From NCBI GenBank assembly GCA_023446675.1, contig JAEXPO010000463.1:1-5818 (forward strand): DNA of 5,818 nucleotides. The letters are read 5' to 3'. Source of the stretch: Bacillota bacterium (GTDB lineage Bacteria; Bacillota; Clostridia; DSM-8532). The notes below the pieces were generated by a model. The model saw only the letters and a program-made list of their open reading frames with translations, was not told the DNA's origin and did no database searches. Shown here piece by piece: positions 5,558 to 5,818 of the stretch (position 1 is its first letter; each line of letters starts with the position of its first letter). A program made the translations under genes and the position numbers.

Positions 5558-5818
5558 TAATGCGTGCCCTCCCGGCAAGGGTTTTTCCGTTTAAAAGACT
5601 TATGGCATCAATAAGCGCAACACGATAGCTTCCTGTCCCCATCCTACCCGCCTCTTCATAAGCCAGCTCTCCTGCAATGCCCATGGACAGAAGCGCGGCA
5701 GAGGCAGCCAGCAGGGGATCCTCATTGGCTCCCAGAAATGCGCCTATAAGGGCGGTTGCCATGCATCCGGTGCCTGTAATATCGGAAAGGCGCTTATGGC
5801 CGTTTTCCAGTGTAACGG
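5547..5818 (-). CDS. thiM: Hydroxyethylthiazole kinase ThiM, C-terminal part (partial)
   Basis: The minus-strand frame is open from the window edge to a TAG-type stop position at 5549-5547 and supplies about the last 90 residues of a family usually near 265-270 residues long. ThiM phosphorylates the salvaged thiazole alcohol with ATP to make thiazole phosphate, one substrate of ThiE. The signature ITGTGCMATALIGAFLG (codons about 5778 down to 5730) holds the GTGC motif with the conserved Cys near the active site and an anion-hole glycine pair. The tail (ALIDAISLLNG, then RARINEV) is also typical of ThiM. The start, promoter and any TPP riboswitch lie beyond the window. The coding end carries the ribosome binding site of thiE and overlaps its start. 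Confidence 0.95.
   Translation of the reverse strand, partial: VTLENGHKRLSDITGTGCMATALIGAFLGANEDPLLAASAALLSMGIAGELAYEEAGRMGTGSYRVALIDAISLLNGKTLAGRARINEV
5567..5573 (-). promoter_or_regulatory. Ribosome binding site for thiE, inside thiM
   Basis: GGGAGGG on the minus strand lies nine bases before the thiE ATG at 5557 and inside the coding end of thiM. It decides between that ATG and the TTG at 5578, because the TTG sits upstream of this site. Confidence 0.65.

Noticed and set aside
5558..5578. TTG start for thiE seven codons upstream.
   Set aside because: The best ribosome binding site lies downstream of the TTG and at proper distance from the ATG at 5557.
1..5818. A defence island or mobile element built around the AlbA_2/Schlafen-type protein.
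   Set aside because: No integrase, transposase, toxin, nuclease or terminal repeat is present, and the neighbours are ordinary metabolic or membrane genes.

Overview
The window looks like a stretch of chromosome from a Gram-positive, low-to-moderate GC bacterium, most likely a clostridial Firmicute (Lachnospiraceae-like at best guess). The reasons are strong AGGAGG-type ribosome binding sites before almost every gene, GTG starts, a DUF1836 regulator (a family I know mainly from Firmicutes) and a thiM-thiE thiamine salvage arrangement. There is no sign of a phage, insertion sequence, CRISPR array or RNA gene. Coding density is high and the genes look intact, apart from two cut by the window edges.

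Layout: (1) Bases 1-141 are the 3' end of an unrecognised plus-strand gene. It is followed after 30 bases by a plus-strand gene (172-1332) with an AlbA_2/Schlafen-type domain and a GHKL-type ATPase region. (2) A minus-strand DUF1836 MerR-like regulator (1329-1946) converges on it with a 4-base overlap. (3) A short AT-rich region (about 1947-2141) carries candidate divergent promoters, one for the regulator and one for a plus-strand SGNH/GDSL hydrolase (2142-2852). (4) A plus-strand AI-2E/DUF20 family membrane protein follows (2994-4127), with its own candidate promoter. (5) Bases 4128-4210 are a convergent junction with a three-copy 9-base repeat. A perfect hairpin overlapping the end of the membrane-protein gene is a good intrinsic terminator for the minus strand. 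(6) From 5818 down to 4211 on the minus strand lies a tight operon, thiM (partial) - thiE - HAD phosphatase.

How they fit: ThiM phosphorylates hydroxyethylthiazole and ThiE joins the product to HMP pyrophosphate to make thiamine monophosphate. The downstream HAD hydrolase sits only 21 bases after thiE and may act on a phosphorylated thiamine-related compound; this is inference from position only. The regulator/SGNH hydrolase pair shares one intergenic region and could be linked in regulation. I see no clearly new multi-gene system here. The most testable leads are the thi-linked HAD enzyme, the divergent DUF1836/SGNH pair, and the AlbA_2-ATPase protein that ends without the usual C-terminal winged helix.
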